From NCBI RefSeq assembly GCF_007673095.1, contig NZ_VDYZ01000001.1, positions 349,101 through 413,100 on the forward strand: a stretch of DNA of 64,000 bases, written 5' to 3'. Shown here one piece after another: positions 40,724 through 50,122 of this stretch. The position numbers and the translations under genes are program-made. The DNA is from Corynebacterium glyciniphilum AJ 3170 (lineage in GTDB: Bacteria > Actinomycetota > Actinomycetes > Mycobacteriales > Mycobacteriaceae). The notes under the pieces are model-generated. The model saw nothing but the letters and a program-made list of their open reading frames with translations. It was not told where the DNA came from and ran no database searches. The first letter of the stretch is position 1. Each line of letters starts with the position of its first letter.

Positions 40724-43168
40724 TCAGCGGAACATCGCGGCGATCGACCCGACGACGCTGCCGCCGGAGCTCGACAGCGGGTTGTCGTTGACCATGTAGG
40801 TCCAGGTTGCGCTGGGCTTGTGTAGTCCCTGACCAGCCAGATCCACCCCGTCGAAGGTGATCTCGGCTTCACTGAAGGTCTCCCGTGCCCGTGCCACGGC
40901 ACGCTCGGCGAGCTCACCGAACGCAGCGATGGACATCCGGTGGAATTCGTCGATCGGACTTTCCCTGGCGATGGCACGCAGGTGAATCGACTCACGGATG
41001 TCGTCGAGATACGCCAGATGCTCGCTCCACTCGTGGTCCAGGTGGTACAGCATGATCTCGCGGGCCGCCTGCTCGAGGACGTCCTGGGGGATGCCTTCAG
41101 CCTGCAGTCGCCCGGCTTTCTCCACGTCGTGGTAGCTGAGGTCCTGCCAGGCGGTGTCCGTGTCGAGCACCTTGCTCCTGCGGGCGTTCACGATCTCCCG
41201 CTGGTCGTTGATGAGCTTGTTGTATTTCCAGGTGGTGGCGTGGATATCCAGCATCTGTCCCTCAGCGACCCGCTGGCAGTGGTCGATGAACTGGAGAACC
41301 TTGCGCTGCTCCAGGCGTCCGTCCTCCCCCGGCTCCGCCCGGAGCTCTTCACCTGCGCCCCCGGTATTGACCACGTCGTCCTCCAGCGAGACGAAGAACA
41401 CCGAGGATCCCGGATCACCCTGACGCCCCGCACGACCGCGCAACTGGTTGTCCAGACGTTGGGACCGGAAGCGTCCGACACCGACGACATGCAGGCCACC
41501 GAGCTCGACCACGTGGTCGTGGTCCTCCTCGTCACGTCCACCCAGCCGGATGTCCGTTCCGCGGCCGGCCATCTGGGTCGACACGGTGACATGCCCCGCC
41601 CGACCCGCCTCGGCGACGATACCGGCCTCCGCCTCATGGTTCTTCGCGTTGAGCACGGAGCACTCCACGCCCCGACCGGCCAGTGCCTCCGCCACCCGCT
41701 CCGACTCCGCGATGTCCTGGGTTCCGACCAGCACGGGCTGGCCGCTACCGTGCACCTCGACGATGTGGTCCACAGCGGCATCGTCCCGCTGCTCCTCGGT
41801 GGTGTAGACGCGGTCGGCCTCATCGAACCGCCGGGTCGGCACATTCGGGTCAATCACGCTGACCGACAGGTCGTAGAACTGACGGAGCTGGTCACTGGCG
41901 GCGACGGCGGTACCGGTCATGCCGCACTTGCGGGGATACAGGCCCAGCAGTGCCTGTACAGTGATCTGGTCGAGGATGCGACCCCCGTCCGTCACCTGGA
42001 GGCCTTCCTTAGCCTCCACCGCAGCCTGCAGCCCGTCCGGCCACCGTTGCAGTTCGGCTACCCTGCCCCTCGAACCGTCGATGAGTGCAACCTTCCCGTC
42101 CCGCACGATGTAATGCACGTCGCGGGTCAGCAGGTGCTGCGCGTGCAGCGCCACGTTCACCTGGGACAGCAGCGTGCCCGGGTCCTCGGAGACGAGTGCG
42201 TCCGACTCCTCCACCACGGGGGCTGCCGAGTCTCCAGGTTCTGCCGGACCGGGCGTGTCCGCAATGTCCGAGGCATCGGCAGAAGCTGTGGCCCCGGACG
42301 GCCCGGACGGCCCGGACGGCTCCAGGGAGCCGTAGAGAGAGTCGATCTCCAACCCCCTCTCCACGAACCGGGCGCCCGAGTCCGTGAGGAAGACGTTGCG
42401 GCGGTCCCCGGAGACCGTGAAGTGCCGGTTCTCCTCCATCCTGCGCACCAGGTCAGTGATCCTGCCCGTCGGCGCCGGGCCCGGCTCCGAACCCGCCAGG
42501 ACCAGAGGAACCAGGGCCTCGTCGACCATCACCGAATCCGCCTCATCGATGATCGCCACATCCGCTGCCGCACGCACAGCGTCGACACGACGGGTGATCA
42601 ACTGGTCACGCAGGACGTCGAAGCCCATTTCGTTGACCGCGCCGAAAACCACGTCGCGGGAGTAGATCTCACGCCGTTCGTCGGACCCGTACTCCTCGGC
42701 GATGGCCCCGTGGGTCAGCCCGAAGAAGTCGAGCAGCGGCCCCATCCACTGGTCGTCACGACCGGCGAGGAAGGAGTTGACCGTGATCAGGTGCACCTTG
42801 CGCCCCTGGAGCCCGTAGCCGACGGCCGTCATCGCACCGGTCAACGTCTTGCCCTCGCCGGTGGCCATCTCGACGACGTCGCCGACCAACATGCGCAACG
42901 TCCCCTGCAACTGCACGTCGAACGGGCGCATGCCGATGGTCCGCTCGGCCGCCTCCCGCACCGCGGCCAACAGCAACGGTGCATCGTCGATCGACGGGAC
43001 TTCACCGGCGGTCACACAGGAACGGGCGATGTCGACCACTTCCGTGTCCGAGGCCTGAGCGAGCCGGTCGACGGCTTTGGCAGCCTCAGACACGATGGTC
43101 TTCGACTTCTTCTGGTTCGCCGTCGCCGACGAACCCATGGCCTTCCAGAACCAGCCGAATCCGGCCAT
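40724..43168 (-). CDS. secA2: Accessory Sec ATPase SecA2
   Basis: This is an 814-residue preprotein translocase ATPase from ATG 43168, with an SD-like ggaggcgagg in front. Walker A is MATGEGKTLTGAM at about 97-109; DEADSVMVDEALV carries the Walker B DEAD; GLYPRKCGMTGTAVAA and STQMAGRGTDIRLGG belong to the second motor domain; GRAGRQGDPGSSVFFVSLED is the arginine-finger region. There is no C-terminal zinc-binding tail, as in other SecA2 proteins. An acidic, Gly/Ser/Pro-rich insertion (about residues 285-345) includes a PSGPSGPSG repeat and makes it longer than the ~760-residue homologue of C. glutamicum. Confidence 0.93.
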   Translation of the reverse strand: MAGFGWFWKAMGSSATANQKKSKTIVSEAAKAVDRLAQASDTEVVDIARSCVTAGEVPSIDDAPLLLAAVREAAERTIGMRPFDVQLQGTLRMLVGDVVEMATGEGKTLTGAMTAVGYGLQGRKVHLITVNSFLAGRDDQWMGPLLDFFGLTHGAIAEEYGSDERREIYSRDVVFGAVNEMGFDVLRDQLITRRVDAVRAAADVAIIDEADSVMVDEALVPLVLAGSEPGPAPTGRITDLVRRMEENRHFTVSGDRRNVFLTDSGARFVERGLEIDSLYGSLEPSGPSGPSGATASADASDIADTPGPAEPGDSAAPVVEESDALVSEDPGTLLSQVNVALHAQHLLTRDVHYIVRDGKVALIDGSRGRVAELQRWPDGLQAAVEAKEGLQVTDGGRILDQITVQALLGLYPRKCGMTGTAVAASDQLRQFYDLSVSVIDPNVPTRRFDEADRVYTTEEQRDDAAVDHIVEVHGSGQPVLVGTQDIAESERVAEALAGRGVECSVLNAKNHEAEAGIVAEAGRAGHVTVSTQMAGRGTDIRLGGRDEEDHDHVVELGGLHVVGVGRFRSQRLDNQLRGRAGRQGDPGSSVFFVSLEDDVVNTGGAGEELRAEPGEDGRLEQRKVLQFIDHCQRVAEGQMLDIHATTWKYNKLINDQREIVNARRSKVLDTDTAWQDLSYHDVEKAGRLQAEGIPQDVLEQAAREIMLYHLDHEWSEHLAYLDDIRESIHLRAIARESPIDEFHRMSIAAFGELAERAVARARETFSEAEITFDGVDLAGQGLHKPSATWTYMVNDNPLSSSGGSVVGSIAAMFR

Positions 43169-43292
43169 CCTCGCCTCCGCACACTTCGTGAATTGGGGTC
43201 GTGTTTTCACACGCTTCGGTTGCAAGGATAGTCGTCGTCGCGCCGAGCGGACACCGCCACGCCCGACCCCGTGGCCGACAGCCAACCTGGAC

Positions 43293-43298
43293 TACTCT
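43293..43298 (+). promoter_or_regulatory. -10 box of the hydrolase gene at 43306
   Basis: TACTCT ends 7 bases before GTG 43306, suggesting another leaderless transcript. The region back to secA2 is the divergent promoter region. Confidence 0.45.
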
Positions 43299-43305
43299 GG
43301 TGTGG

Positions 43306-44145
43306 GTGACTTCCCGAAGCGTGACCTCCGTCGACGTCCAGTTCCACGGAGGCGAGACGGATGGCCGGACCGCGCCGGTGATCACCGGAACAGTTGACCT
43401 TCCCGGTGATGCCCGGGAGCTCTCCCCCGAGGAGTTCCGCGCGTCCGGTGTGCCCGTCGCCGTCTTTGTGCATTGCTTTACATGCAACCGGAAGGTCCCC
43501 GCAGCGTTCCGCGTCTCGAAGGCCCTTGCCCGGGCCGGTATCGCCTGCCTACGCTTCGACTTCCCCGGCCTCGGTGACTCGCAGGGCGACTTCGCAGAGA
43601 CCACCTTCTCCAGCAACGTCGCCGACCTTCGGGCAGCGGCAGCCTGGCTGGAGGAACGGCTCGCAGCTCCCTCCCTCCTCGCCGGGCACTCTCTCGGCGG
43701 TGCCGTAGCACTCCGTGCGGCGCGACATATTACGTCTCTCGATGCCGTCGCGACCATCGGAGCACCGTTCCGCCCCGCGTCCGCCGCCCGCTCACTGCAG
43801 GCCTCCTGCGCCGACATCCGTCCCGGCGAGGTCCGCACTGTCCACCTCGCCGAACGCGACATACCGATCTCGCATTCGTTCCTCAGCGACCTCGCCGTCG
43901 TCTCGGAGCCCGACGGGATCGCCGACGATATTGCAGCAGTCAGGACGCCCCTACTGGTACTGCACTCCCCGACCGACCAGACGGTCCCCGTGTCCGAGGC
44001 CACCCGGATCTTCGAGGCCGCCCACTGGCCGAAGAACATCATAAGCCTCGACGACGCCGACCATCTGCTCACCTGGCGGGGTTCCGCCCAACGCGCGGGG
44101 CAGATGATCGCGACGTGGGCGGAACGGTACATCCGTCACCCGTGA
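43306..44145 (+). CDS. Alpha/beta hydrolase (dienelactone hydrolase-like)
   Basis: This is a 279-residue protein if started at GTG 43306 (VTSRSVTSVDVQFHGG). An upstream open stretch to 43201 is rich in Arg/His/Thr and unlikely to be coding. The catalytic set is visible: oxyanion region FVHCFTCNRKVPA, nucleophile elbow LLAGHSLGGAVAL (Ser at about 127), acid in LLVLHSPTDQTVPV, and base in LDDADHLLTW. CFTCNR with two Cys is typical for the hydrolase domain that in some bacteria is fused to OsmC; here OsmC is absent. The same gene lies next to secA2 in C. glutamicum. Confidence 0.82.
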   Translation: MTSRSVTSVDVQFHGGETDGRTAPVITGTVDLPGDARELSPEEFRASGVPVAVFVHCFTCNRKVPAAFRVSKALARAGIACLRFDFPGLGDSQGDFAETTFSSNVADLRAAAAWLEERLAAPSLLAGHSLGGAVALRAARHITSLDAVATIGAPFRPASAARSLQASCADIRPGEVRTVHLAERDIPISHSFLSDLAVVSEPDGIADDIAAVRTPLLVLHSPTDQTVPVSEATRIFEAAHWPKNIISLDDADHLLTWRGSAQRAGQMIATWAERYIRHP

Positions 44146-44158
44146 CGGTGCACCACGC

Positions 44159-44172
44159 TAGGCTGACTCACC
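44159..44172 (+). promoter_or_regulatory. -10 box of rraA, probable leaderless mRNA
   Basis: TAGGCT (44159-44164) ends 8 bases before ATG 44173, the same geometry as at gnd and the gpt-like gene. Confidence 0.5.
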
Positions 44173-44676
44173 ATGAGCAACGACATCACCTTCATCCCCA
44201 CCGCTGATCTTGTCGACGTCATCGGCCAGGACGTCCGGAGCTGCGACACACAGTTCCGCGACCTCGGCGGGCACACCGATTTCTGTGGACCGATCACCAC
44301 GGTGCGCTGCTTCCAGGACAACGGTCTGGTCAAGAAGATCCTCCAGGAGGACAACCCCGGTGGAGTCCTCGTCGTCGACGGGGACGCGTCCGTCCACACC
44401 GCCCTGATGGGCGACATGATCGCAGAGTTCGGAGTCGACCACGGCTGGGCAGGAGTGATCATCAACGGCGCGATCCGGGATTCCGCCGCTGTCGGTGGCA
44501 TGGAGTTCGGTTGTAAGGCGCTCGGTACCAATCCCCGCAAGTCTGCCAAGGACGGTGTCGGCGAGCGGGACACTACCGTGAGCTTCGGCGGTGTCGACTT
44601 TGTGCCCGGTCACATCGCCTACGCCGACGCAGACGGGATTGTCGTGACCGAGACACCCGTATCCCCCTCCCCGTAG
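44173..44676 (+). CDS. rraA: RraA-like protein (regulator of RNase E activity A / class II HMG aldolase fold)
   Basis: This is a 167-residue protein. Family blocks: [56 protein letters not shown] (about 67-86), and the Arg-Asp metal/substrate site [43 protein letters not shown] completes the swivelling fold (given in part). Relatives inhibit RNase E or act as HMG/CHA or oxaloacetate-type aldolases; the Gly-Asn-x20-Arg-Asp motif needed for aldolase activity appears as GDMIA...RD, so both roles remain open. Confidence 0.88.
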   Translation: MSNDITFIPTADLVDVIGQDVRSCDTQFRDLGGHTDFCGPITTVRCFQDNGLVKKILQEDNPGGVLVVDGDASVHTALMGDMIAEFGVDHGWAGVIINGAIRDSAAVGGMEFGCKALGTNPRKSAKDGVGERDTTVSFGGVDFVPGHIAYADADGIVVTETPVSPSP

Positions 44677-44748
44677 CCCCGGAGCCGATGTTCTCCGTTC
44701 GCAAACCACCGCCGAGCAGGCGATTGGCGAACATGAATATCGGTGTTG

Positions 44749-44754
44749 TAATCT
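44749..44754 (+). promoter_or_regulatory. -10 box of the tRNA-Pro gene
   Basis: TAATCT lies 24 bases upstream of the tRNA. TTGGCG at 44724-44729 could be a -35 box, with a long 19-base spacer. Confidence 0.45.
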
Positions 44755-44778
44755 ATGCGAGGTCCAGCGATGGGCCGA

Positions 44779-44852
44779 CGGACTGTGGCGCAGTTTGGCA
44801 GCGCACTACACTGGGGGTGTAGGGGTCGCAGGTTCAAATCCTGTCAGTCCGA
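44779..44852 (+). tRNA. tRNA-Pro (anticodon GGG)
   Basis: A complete cloverleaf can be drawn. The acceptor stem is CGGACTG/CAGTCCG with discriminator A. The D stem is GCGC/GCGC. The anticodon stem CTACA/TGTAG encloses loop CTGGGGG, placing GGG at positions 34-36. The T arm is GCAGG-TTCAAAT-CCTGT. CCA is not encoded (ACG follows). Length is 74 bases. Confidence 0.95.
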
Positions 44853-44857
44853 CGTTC

Positions 44858-44884
44858 AACCCACCCCTCCGGGGGTGGGTTTTC
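44858..44884 (+). terminator. Rho-independent terminator of tRNA-Pro
   Basis: Stem ACCCACCCC (44859-44867) / GGGGTGGGT (44872-44880) with loop TCCG, followed by TTTTC. It begins 6 bases after the tRNA. Confidence 0.85.
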
Positions 44885-44971
44885 TGCATTCACGCTCGAT
44901 GGGGGTTAACGGGGCTCGATTTCCGGTTGGGCCCGGCGTCAACAACGTCTCTGAGGGGTAGCCTGGAGTAC

Positions 44972-45157
44972 ATGTCCAGACTTGAACGCTCCCCCAACCA
45001 CCGGGTCTTCGCAGGGGTCTGCGGCGGTATCGCCGACTGGCTCGGCTGGTCCCCGAACACCGTCCGACTCCTGTTCATCCTGTCCTTCGTCTTCCCTGGG
45101 CCGCAGGCGATATTCTACTTCGTCGCCTGGATAGTGATGCCGAGTCCCTCGCGGTAG
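44972..45157 (+). CDS. Small PspC-domain membrane protein
   Basis: This is a 61-residue protein starting at ATG 44972 with ggag 8 bases upstream (MSRLERSPNHRVFAGVCGGIADWLGW). It consists of one PspC domain: RVFAGVCGGIADWLGWSPN, then a hydrophobic helix (TVRLLFILSFVFPGPQAIFY) and FVAWIVMPSPSR. PspC domains are found in phage-shock-type envelope stress proteins; single-domain versions are common in actinobacteria and have no defined role. It is short but its family pattern is complete. Confidence 0.8.
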   Translation: MSRLERSPNHRVFAGVCGGIADWLGWSPNTVRLLFILSFVFPGPQAIFYFVAWIVMPSPSR

Positions 45158-45255
45158 ATGCGATGAATCTCCCGCGGTCGACTGTCCGACGCAGCGGGAT
45201 TCGGTACCCTCGGGGAGAACACCACAACCGTTCCCTATCTGTTCGAGAGGACGCC

Positions 45256-45990
45256 GTGTTCACCATCAGTTCCGATTCACCTGCAGCAGACGCCACCACC
45301 CCCACACGGGCAGGAAAACACCGCCGGAGTGTCATCGCCCTCGGCGCGGCGAGTCTCCTCGTCCTGTCCGCCTGCTCCACCGACGGCAACGACGACTCAT
45401 CGACAGATGCTGCCGCCGCAACCGGTACCGACACATCGGAGACAGCTGGCTCCGATGACTCCAACGGCTCCGATGCCATTGCTACTGCCGCGGTCGCGAA
45501 CGCTGACGGCGACGAGGTGGGGACCGCGGAGATCTCCGCACCGGACGGGGACGACGCCGGAACCACCGAACTGTCCGTCTCATTCTCCGGGCTGGAACCA
45601 GGGATGTACGGCATGCACGTGCATGCCGTCGGAGTCTGTGAACCTGACAGCACCGCCCCCGACGATGATTCCGACGATCCTGAAACGGGTGACTTCCTCT
45701 CCGCCGGAGGCCACCTGGGCGCAGACGGGCATGACCACCCCGATCATGGAGGCGATCTCCCCGCACTCCTCGTCAATGAGAACGGGGAAGGTCGCATGAC
45801 CGTCACCACCGACCGGATCGAGGATTCTGACCTCCTCGACGACGACGGTTCAGCGCTCATCGTCCATGAGGACCCCGACAACTACGGCAACATACCCGAG
45901 CGGTACGCCCCCGACGGCCTGGACGAGGACACACTCTCCACCGGTGATGCGGGCGGTCGCCAGGCCTGCGGCGTCTTCGAGGCCGCCTGA
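45256..45990 (+). CDS. sodC: Cu-Zn superoxide dismutase lipoprotein
   Basis: This is a 244-residue protein with a GTG start at 45256 preceded by gagagga. The signal peptide ends in LLVLSAC (lipobox, C40), then an acidic Ser/Thr/Asp-rich linker of about 45 residues. Metal ligands are in place: MHVHAVGVCEP (two Cu His and the disulfide Cys), GGHLGADGHDHPDHGGD (bridging and Zn His, Asp), and ALIVHEDPDNYG (last Cu His). GGRQACGV holds the second Cys. It should destroy superoxide outside the membrane. An internal insertion (STAPDDDSDDPETGD) between strands is acidic. Confidence 0.92.
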   Translation: MFTISSDSPAADATTPTRAGKHRRSVIALGAASLLVLSACSTDGNDDSSTDAAAATGTDTSETAGSDDSNGSDAIATAAVANADGDEVGTAEISAPDGDDAGTTELSVSFSGLEPGMYGMHVHAVGVCEPDSTAPDDDSDDPETGDFLSAGGHLGADGHDHPDHGGDLPALLVNENGEGRMTVTTDRIEDSDLLDDDGSALIVHEDPDNYGNIPERYAPDGLDEDTLSTGDAGGRQACGVFEAA

Positions 45991-46045
45991 CCCCTGATCT
46001 GCTGCCCTCGACATCTCCGCCGCACAATGTGCCGGTATGCACGGC

Positions 46046-46702
46046 TCACGTGGCAGTAGACCGGGGCGCAGAGGTGGGGGTTGCGGGCCGGACCGCGCAA
46101 TCCGCGCGTATGTCGCCGGGAACTACTCCCCACTGCTGCAGACGGGCGAAGAGCAGGCACCCCAGGCAGACACCCATGAACCCCTCCAGCGACGCCGCCG
46201 CGACGAGCAGAAGCAGGACGATGTCCGATGCCCCGGTCAGCCCCGCGACCCGCAGTCCCAGTGCCGTCCCGGAGAACAACAGCCCTATCATCTGGGCGAA
46301 ACGCTTCGGTGCCCCCGCGACGAGCACCGGCGGCCCGAACATCCGCTGAGCCAGCCACCTGACCGACAGCTGTCCGAACGGATCGAAACGGGGGCCCGCG
46401 AGGACCCGTGAAAGGAAGCCGACGACCAGGAGTGTTCCCGCCACCATCGCTGCAACGGTGAGTCCCGATCGCGAGAGCGCCACCGTGACCACAGTCAGGG
46501 CCACCACCAGCATCGCGGTGGCCCGTGCGGCACGGTCGTTCACCACCGGCGGAAACCACCACAGGGTGCTGGGGCCGGTTGGCGGGACCTCCGACCGCAC
46601 CGGCCTGACTTTCCCTGCGACAAAGGCCGGGCGCTCCCGTCCCAGCTCCGCGATCTGCTCGCTGAACCGGTCCGGTGGTGTACCTGCTGCATCGTCGCCC
46701 AT
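46046..46702 (-). CDS. DUF4395 integral membrane protein
   Basis: This is a 218-residue protein. After a ~45-residue cytoplasmic N-tail come hydrophobic segments (TAMLVVALTVVTVALS; VAAMVAGTLLVVGFLSRVL; FAQMIGLLFSGTALGLRV; IVLLLLVAAASLEGFMGVCLGC), and the conserved GFMGVCLGCLLFARLQQWG block with two Cys typical of DUF4395. RFDPFGQLSVRWLA is the other family block. In other actinobacteria such genes often adjoin thioredoxin- or sulfurtransferase-like genes, suggesting a redox role; no such partner lies next to it here. It faces sodC convergently. Confidence 0.8.
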   Translation of the reverse strand: MGDDAAGTPPDRFSEQIAELGRERPAFVAGKVRPVRSEVPPTGPSTLWWFPPVVNDRAARATAMLVVALTVVTVALSRSGLTVAAMVAGTLLVVGFLSRVLAGPRFDPFGQLSVRWLAQRMFGPPVLVAGAPKRFAQMIGLLFSGTALGLRVAGLTGASDIVLLLLVAAASLEGFMGVCLGCLLFARLQQWGVVPGDIRADCAVRPATPTSAPRSTAT

Positions 46703-46791
46703 GACTCCACGAAGCTACTCCCGCGGCCCGCCGAACACCATGGTTCCGCTCACCCCTGCAACAAATCCCGGGGAGATGCGCCCTGCTCGGC

Positions 46792-49134
46792 CTACTTCTT
46801 GCGGCCCCGCTTCTCTCTCACCCGTACTGCGATACGGACCGGCGAGCCCTCGAAGCCGAAGGATTCGCGGAGACGGCGTTCCAGGAAGCGTCGGTAGCCG
46901 TGTTCCAGGAAACCGGTGGTGAACAGCACGATCACCGGCGGCTCCGACGACGCCTGGGTGGCGAAGAGTACCCGTGGCAGTCGCCCACCCCGCATCGGCG
47001 GCGGCGTCTGCGCGATCACCGCCCGCAGCCAGGTGTTCAACTGACCGGTCGGGATACGCAGGTCCCAGCTCTCCAGTGCCTCGATCATCGCCGGCTCCAG
47101 CTTCTGCAGTGCCCGGCCGGTCTTGGCTGAGATGTTCACCCGGCGTGCCCACGGCACGTGTGCCAGCTGTTGGTCGATCTCACGCTCAAGCTCGTCACGG
47201 CGCTCTTCATCGACCATGTCCCACTTGTTGTAGGCGATGACCAGGGCCCTGCCTGAATCCAGGATCATGCGCAGCACCCGCTGATCCTGTTCCGCGATCG
47301 GCTCGGATGCGTCGACGAGGAAGATCGCCACCTCCGAGGAGTCGATCGCCGCGCGGGTCCGCAGGGAGGCGTAGAACTCATGACCCCGTGCAGTCTTGGT
47401 CTTCTTCCGGATACCGGCCGTGTCGACAAAGCGCCAGCTGCGCTCATTGAGCTCGACCACGGAATCCACGGGGTCGACGGTCGTTCCGGCGACGTTGTCC
47501 ACCACGGAACGCTCTTCACCGGTGATCTTGTTCAGCAGCGAGGACTTGCCGACGTTGGGACGCCCCACCAGCGCCACGCGGCGTGGTCCGGAGATCACCG
47601 ACGTCTGTCGCGGGGTGTCCGGGAACTGTGCCAGCACCTCGTCGAGCACGTCAGCTGCGCCACGGCCGTGCTGGGCCGACACCGGGAACGGGTTGCCCAG
47701 GCCGAGCGACCAAAATTCCGCCATGTCACCGTACTGGGAGTCGGAGTCGAACTTGTTCGACACGAGCACCACCGGGATCTCGGAACGCTGCAGCCGGCGG
47801 GCGATGAGCTCGTCCGTGGAGGTGATACCGACCTTGGTGTCGACGACGAAGACGATGACGTCGGCGGTGGCCATCGCGGTCTCCGCCTGACGGGCGATGG
47901 CACCGTGGATCCCCTTGGCGTCCGGGTCCCAGCCACCGGTGTCCTGGACCCAGTAACGACGGCCGTTCCAGTCCCCGAGGTAGGAGATGCGGTCACGGGT
48001 GACGCCGGGGAAATCCTCGACGACGGCCTCGCGACGGCCGATGAACCGGTTGACCAGCGTCGACTTCCCGACATTCGGCCGTCCCACGACTGCGACGGTG
48101 CACAGGGCCTCCTGTTCAGCACGGTCGTCGCCGAGAACCCCGAAGGCCTCCTCCACCGCATCCCAGTCGGTGTCGTCCGCGTCCGCGCTCAACAGGTCGA
48201 AGTCGGCGAACTCGGGGTCGGTGGCCGGGCCACTCACATCACTGAAGTCGCTCTCGTCATACTCCTCGAAGAAGTCCTCCTCCGACTCCGGACCGTCGTC
48301 GATCGCGGAGTCGTCGAGCACCTCGCCCTCATTCGTCCGGAAGACCAGCGTCTCCCCGCCCGCTGTACTGTTGCCGGCATCATCGAGCTGGGCCGGACGG
48401 GCCGCGGACTCCGCCGCCAGGCGGGTCAGCTCGGCAAGTACCTCGTCGACGTCCAGGTCGCCGGTGTCGAGCACCGTGGCGTCCTCTGCCGGACGCAGCG
48501 GGGACACGGCGCGGGACGAATCGGCGGCGTCACGTCGCTCGACATCAGCCAGCACCGCGTCGAAGTCAGCATCCCGTCCTGCAGCTACATCCTGGACGTA
48601 GCGGCGGCGGGCGCGGACCTCGGCGCTGGCGGTCATGAACACCTTGCAGGGGACCTCGGGGAATACGGCGGTACCGATGTCGCGCCCCTCGACGACGCAC
48701 CGGCCCGCACGCAGGGCCAGCGACCGCTGCAAGGCCACCAGGTTCTCCCGGACCTCCGGAATCGCCGACACCGCGGAGACGTGGGCGGTCACCTCCGGAC
48801 CCCGGATCTCGGCGGACACGTCCTCGCCGTCGAGCAGGACCTCCGTCGACGCAGGATCCTCGTTGACGAGCAACGGAAGGTCGGCGGTGGCCGCCGCCAC
48901 GGCCTCCGTGTTGTCCGGGTCAATCCCGGCACGCAGGACGTGCAGGGTCGCGACCCGGTACATTGCCCCGGTATCGAGGTACTTCGCGTCCGCAGCACGG
49001 GCGAGCAGGCGGCTGACCGTGGATTTTCCGGTGCCGGACGGCCCGTCCACGGCGACGATGAAGCCACCGCCGGCGATGTTGTCGACCCTGCTGAGGTCGG
49101 TCACGTCAGTCACGTCGTTCCTTTCGTTGGTCAT
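46792..49134 (-). CDS. cmk-der: Cytidylate kinase - GTPase Der fusion
   Basis: This is a 780-residue fusion. Residues ~25-240 are cytidylate kinase: [17 protein letters not shown] (P-loop), [12 protein letters not shown], and [13 protein letters not shown]. Residues ~240-345 are an acidic linker ([20 protein letters not shown]). Residues ~346-780 are Der, with two G domains, [16 protein letters not shown] and [16 protein letters not shown], each with its NKxD motif (SNKFD, YNKWD), and a C-terminal KH-like domain. Cmk makes CDP from CMP; Der assembles the 50S subunit. There is no stop between the domains. Fused forms occur in some actinobacteria, while C. glutamicum has separate genes. ATG overlaps the rluB stop (ATGA). 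Confidence 0.94.
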   Translation of the reverse strand: MTNERNDVTDVTDLSRVDNIAGGGFIVAVDGPSGTGKSTVSRLLARAADAKYLDTGAMYRVATLHVLRAGIDPDNTEAVAAATADLPLLVNEDPASTEVLLDGEDVSAEIRGPEVTAHVSAVSAIPEVRENLVALQRSLALRAGRCVVEGRDIGTAVFPEVPCKVFMTASAEVRARRRYVQDVAAGRDADFDAVLADVERRDAADSSRAVSPLRPAEDATVLDTGDLDVDEVLAELTRLAAESAARPAQLDDAGNSTAGGETLVFRTNEGEVLDDSAIDDGPESEEDFFEEYDESDFSDVSGPATDPEFADFDLLSADADDTDWDAVEEAFGVLGDDRAEQEALCTVAVVGRPNVGKSTLVNRFIGRREAVVEDFPGVTRDRISYLGDWNGRRYWVQDTGGWDPDAKGIHGAIARQAETAMATADVIVFVVDTKVGITSTDELIARRLQRSEIPVVLVSNKFDSDSQYGDMAEFWSLGLGNPFPVSAQHGRGAADVLDEVLAQFPDTPRQTSVISGPRRVALVGRPNVGKSSLLNKITGEERSVVDNVAGTTVDPVDSVVELNERSWRFVDTAGIRKKTKTARGHEFYASLRTRAAIDSSEVAIFLVDASEPIAEQDQRVLRMILDSGRALVIAYNKWDMVDEERRDELEREIDQQLAHVPWARRVNISAKTGRALQKLEPAMIEALESWDLRIPTGQLNTWLRAVIAQTPPPMRGGRLPRVLFATQASSEPPVIVLFTTGFLEHGYRRFLERRLRESFGFEGSPVRIAVRVREKRGRKK

Positions 49135-50060
49135 CAGAGCTGCACCGCGTTGTAGAGACTGGTCAGCTCGGAACGATTCAAAGCGCGCAATGTACCGGGC
49201 TTCTGCTCCCCGAGCTGCACTGTGTGGACCTTCGTCCGCACCAGGGCCTGGACAGGGAAGCCGGCTTCTTTGAGCATGCGGCGCACGATGTGCTTGCGCC
49301 CTTCATGGATCTCCAGCTTGATCAGGGACTTCCCCTGCCAGACGTCGATGATCTGCACGTAGTCGGCGCGGGCGATGCCGTCGTCCAGGTCGATGCCGTT
49401 CTTCAGCTGGTGGATCAGGCGTCGGTCCGCTTCCCCGAGAACAGTGGCCAGGTAGGTCTTCGACACCTCGTATCGCGGGTGCATCAGGCGGTTGGCGAGT
49501 TCACCGTCATTGGTGACCAGGAGGAGTCCTTCGGTGGCGGCGTCGAGCCGTCCGACGTGGAAGAGCCGCTGTCCTGCGGCGACGCGCTCACCGACGAGGT
49601 CGCCGATACACGGTCGACCCATGTCGTCGCTCATCGTGGACTGGAATCCACGCGGTTTGTTCAGCGCGTAGGTGACGAGGTTCTCGTCGACGATGACCCG
49701 GGTGCCGTCGACACGGATCACGTCCTGGTCAGGGTCGACACGGATCCCCTGCTGGGTCACGGTCTGACCGTTGACGTCGACGCGGCCCGCCTCGATAAGC
49801 TTCTCGCTCATCCGACGGGAGGCCACGCCTGCGGCGGCGAGGACTTTCTGCAGTCTCACGGACTTGTCGCCCTGGCCGCCGTCTTTCTTACCGCCCGTGG
49901 GGATTTTTCCGGAGGAGCCGGACTCCGGCGGCTTACGGTCGGGGACGTGTTGCCGGCGTGCAGGTCGTGCATTGGACACGTACCGGTCGGCAGGGGTCTT
50001 GCCTGGATCCTGTTCCGGTGTGCCGTCTCGGCGAGCGGGGGTGTTCACGAAGGTCCTCAT
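49134..50060 (-). CDS. rluB: Pseudouridine synthase, RluB/RsuA family
   Basis: This is a 308-residue protein from ATG 50060 (a TTG directly before it is possible). A basic, Pro/Gly-rich N-tail of ~65 residues precedes an S4 RNA-binding domain ([20 protein letters not shown] at about 67-86). The catalytic Asp is in [18 protein letters not shown], and [14 protein letters not shown] plus [18 protein letters not shown] complete the RsuA-type fold. It modifies 23S rRNA. In actinobacteria rluB regularly follows scpB and precedes cmk, as here; it overlaps cmk-der by one base. Confidence 0.93.
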   Translation of the reverse strand: MRTFVNTPARRDGTPEQDPGKTPADRYVSNARPARRQHVPDRKPPESGSSGKIPTGGKKDGGQGDKSVRLQKVLAAAGVASRRMSEKLIEAGRVDVNGQTVTQQGIRVDPDQDVIRVDGTRVIVDENLVTYALNKPRGFQSTMSDDMGRPCIGDLVGERVAAGQRLFHVGRLDAATEGLLLVTNDGELANRLMHPRYEVSKTYLATVLGEADRRLIHQLKNGIDLDDGIARADYVQIIDVWQGKSLIKLEIHEGRKHIVRRMLKEAGFPVQALVRTKVHTVQLGEQKPGTLRALNRSELTSLYNAVQL

Positions 50061-50122
50061 CAATCAGTCGAGGGTGTTCAGTTATGTCAGTTGACCAGTG
50101 TAACCCCTCTGCCGGACAACAG

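Noticed and set aside
40940..43231. 763-codon open frame on the plus strand opposite secA2
   Set aside because: GC-rich codon bias keeps antisense frames open. The minus-strand SecA2 carries all motor motifs, and the antisense product has none.
47380..49155. 591-codon open frame opposite cmk-der
   Set aside because: It is a mirror of the high third-position GC of the real gene; no recognisable domain or start signal.
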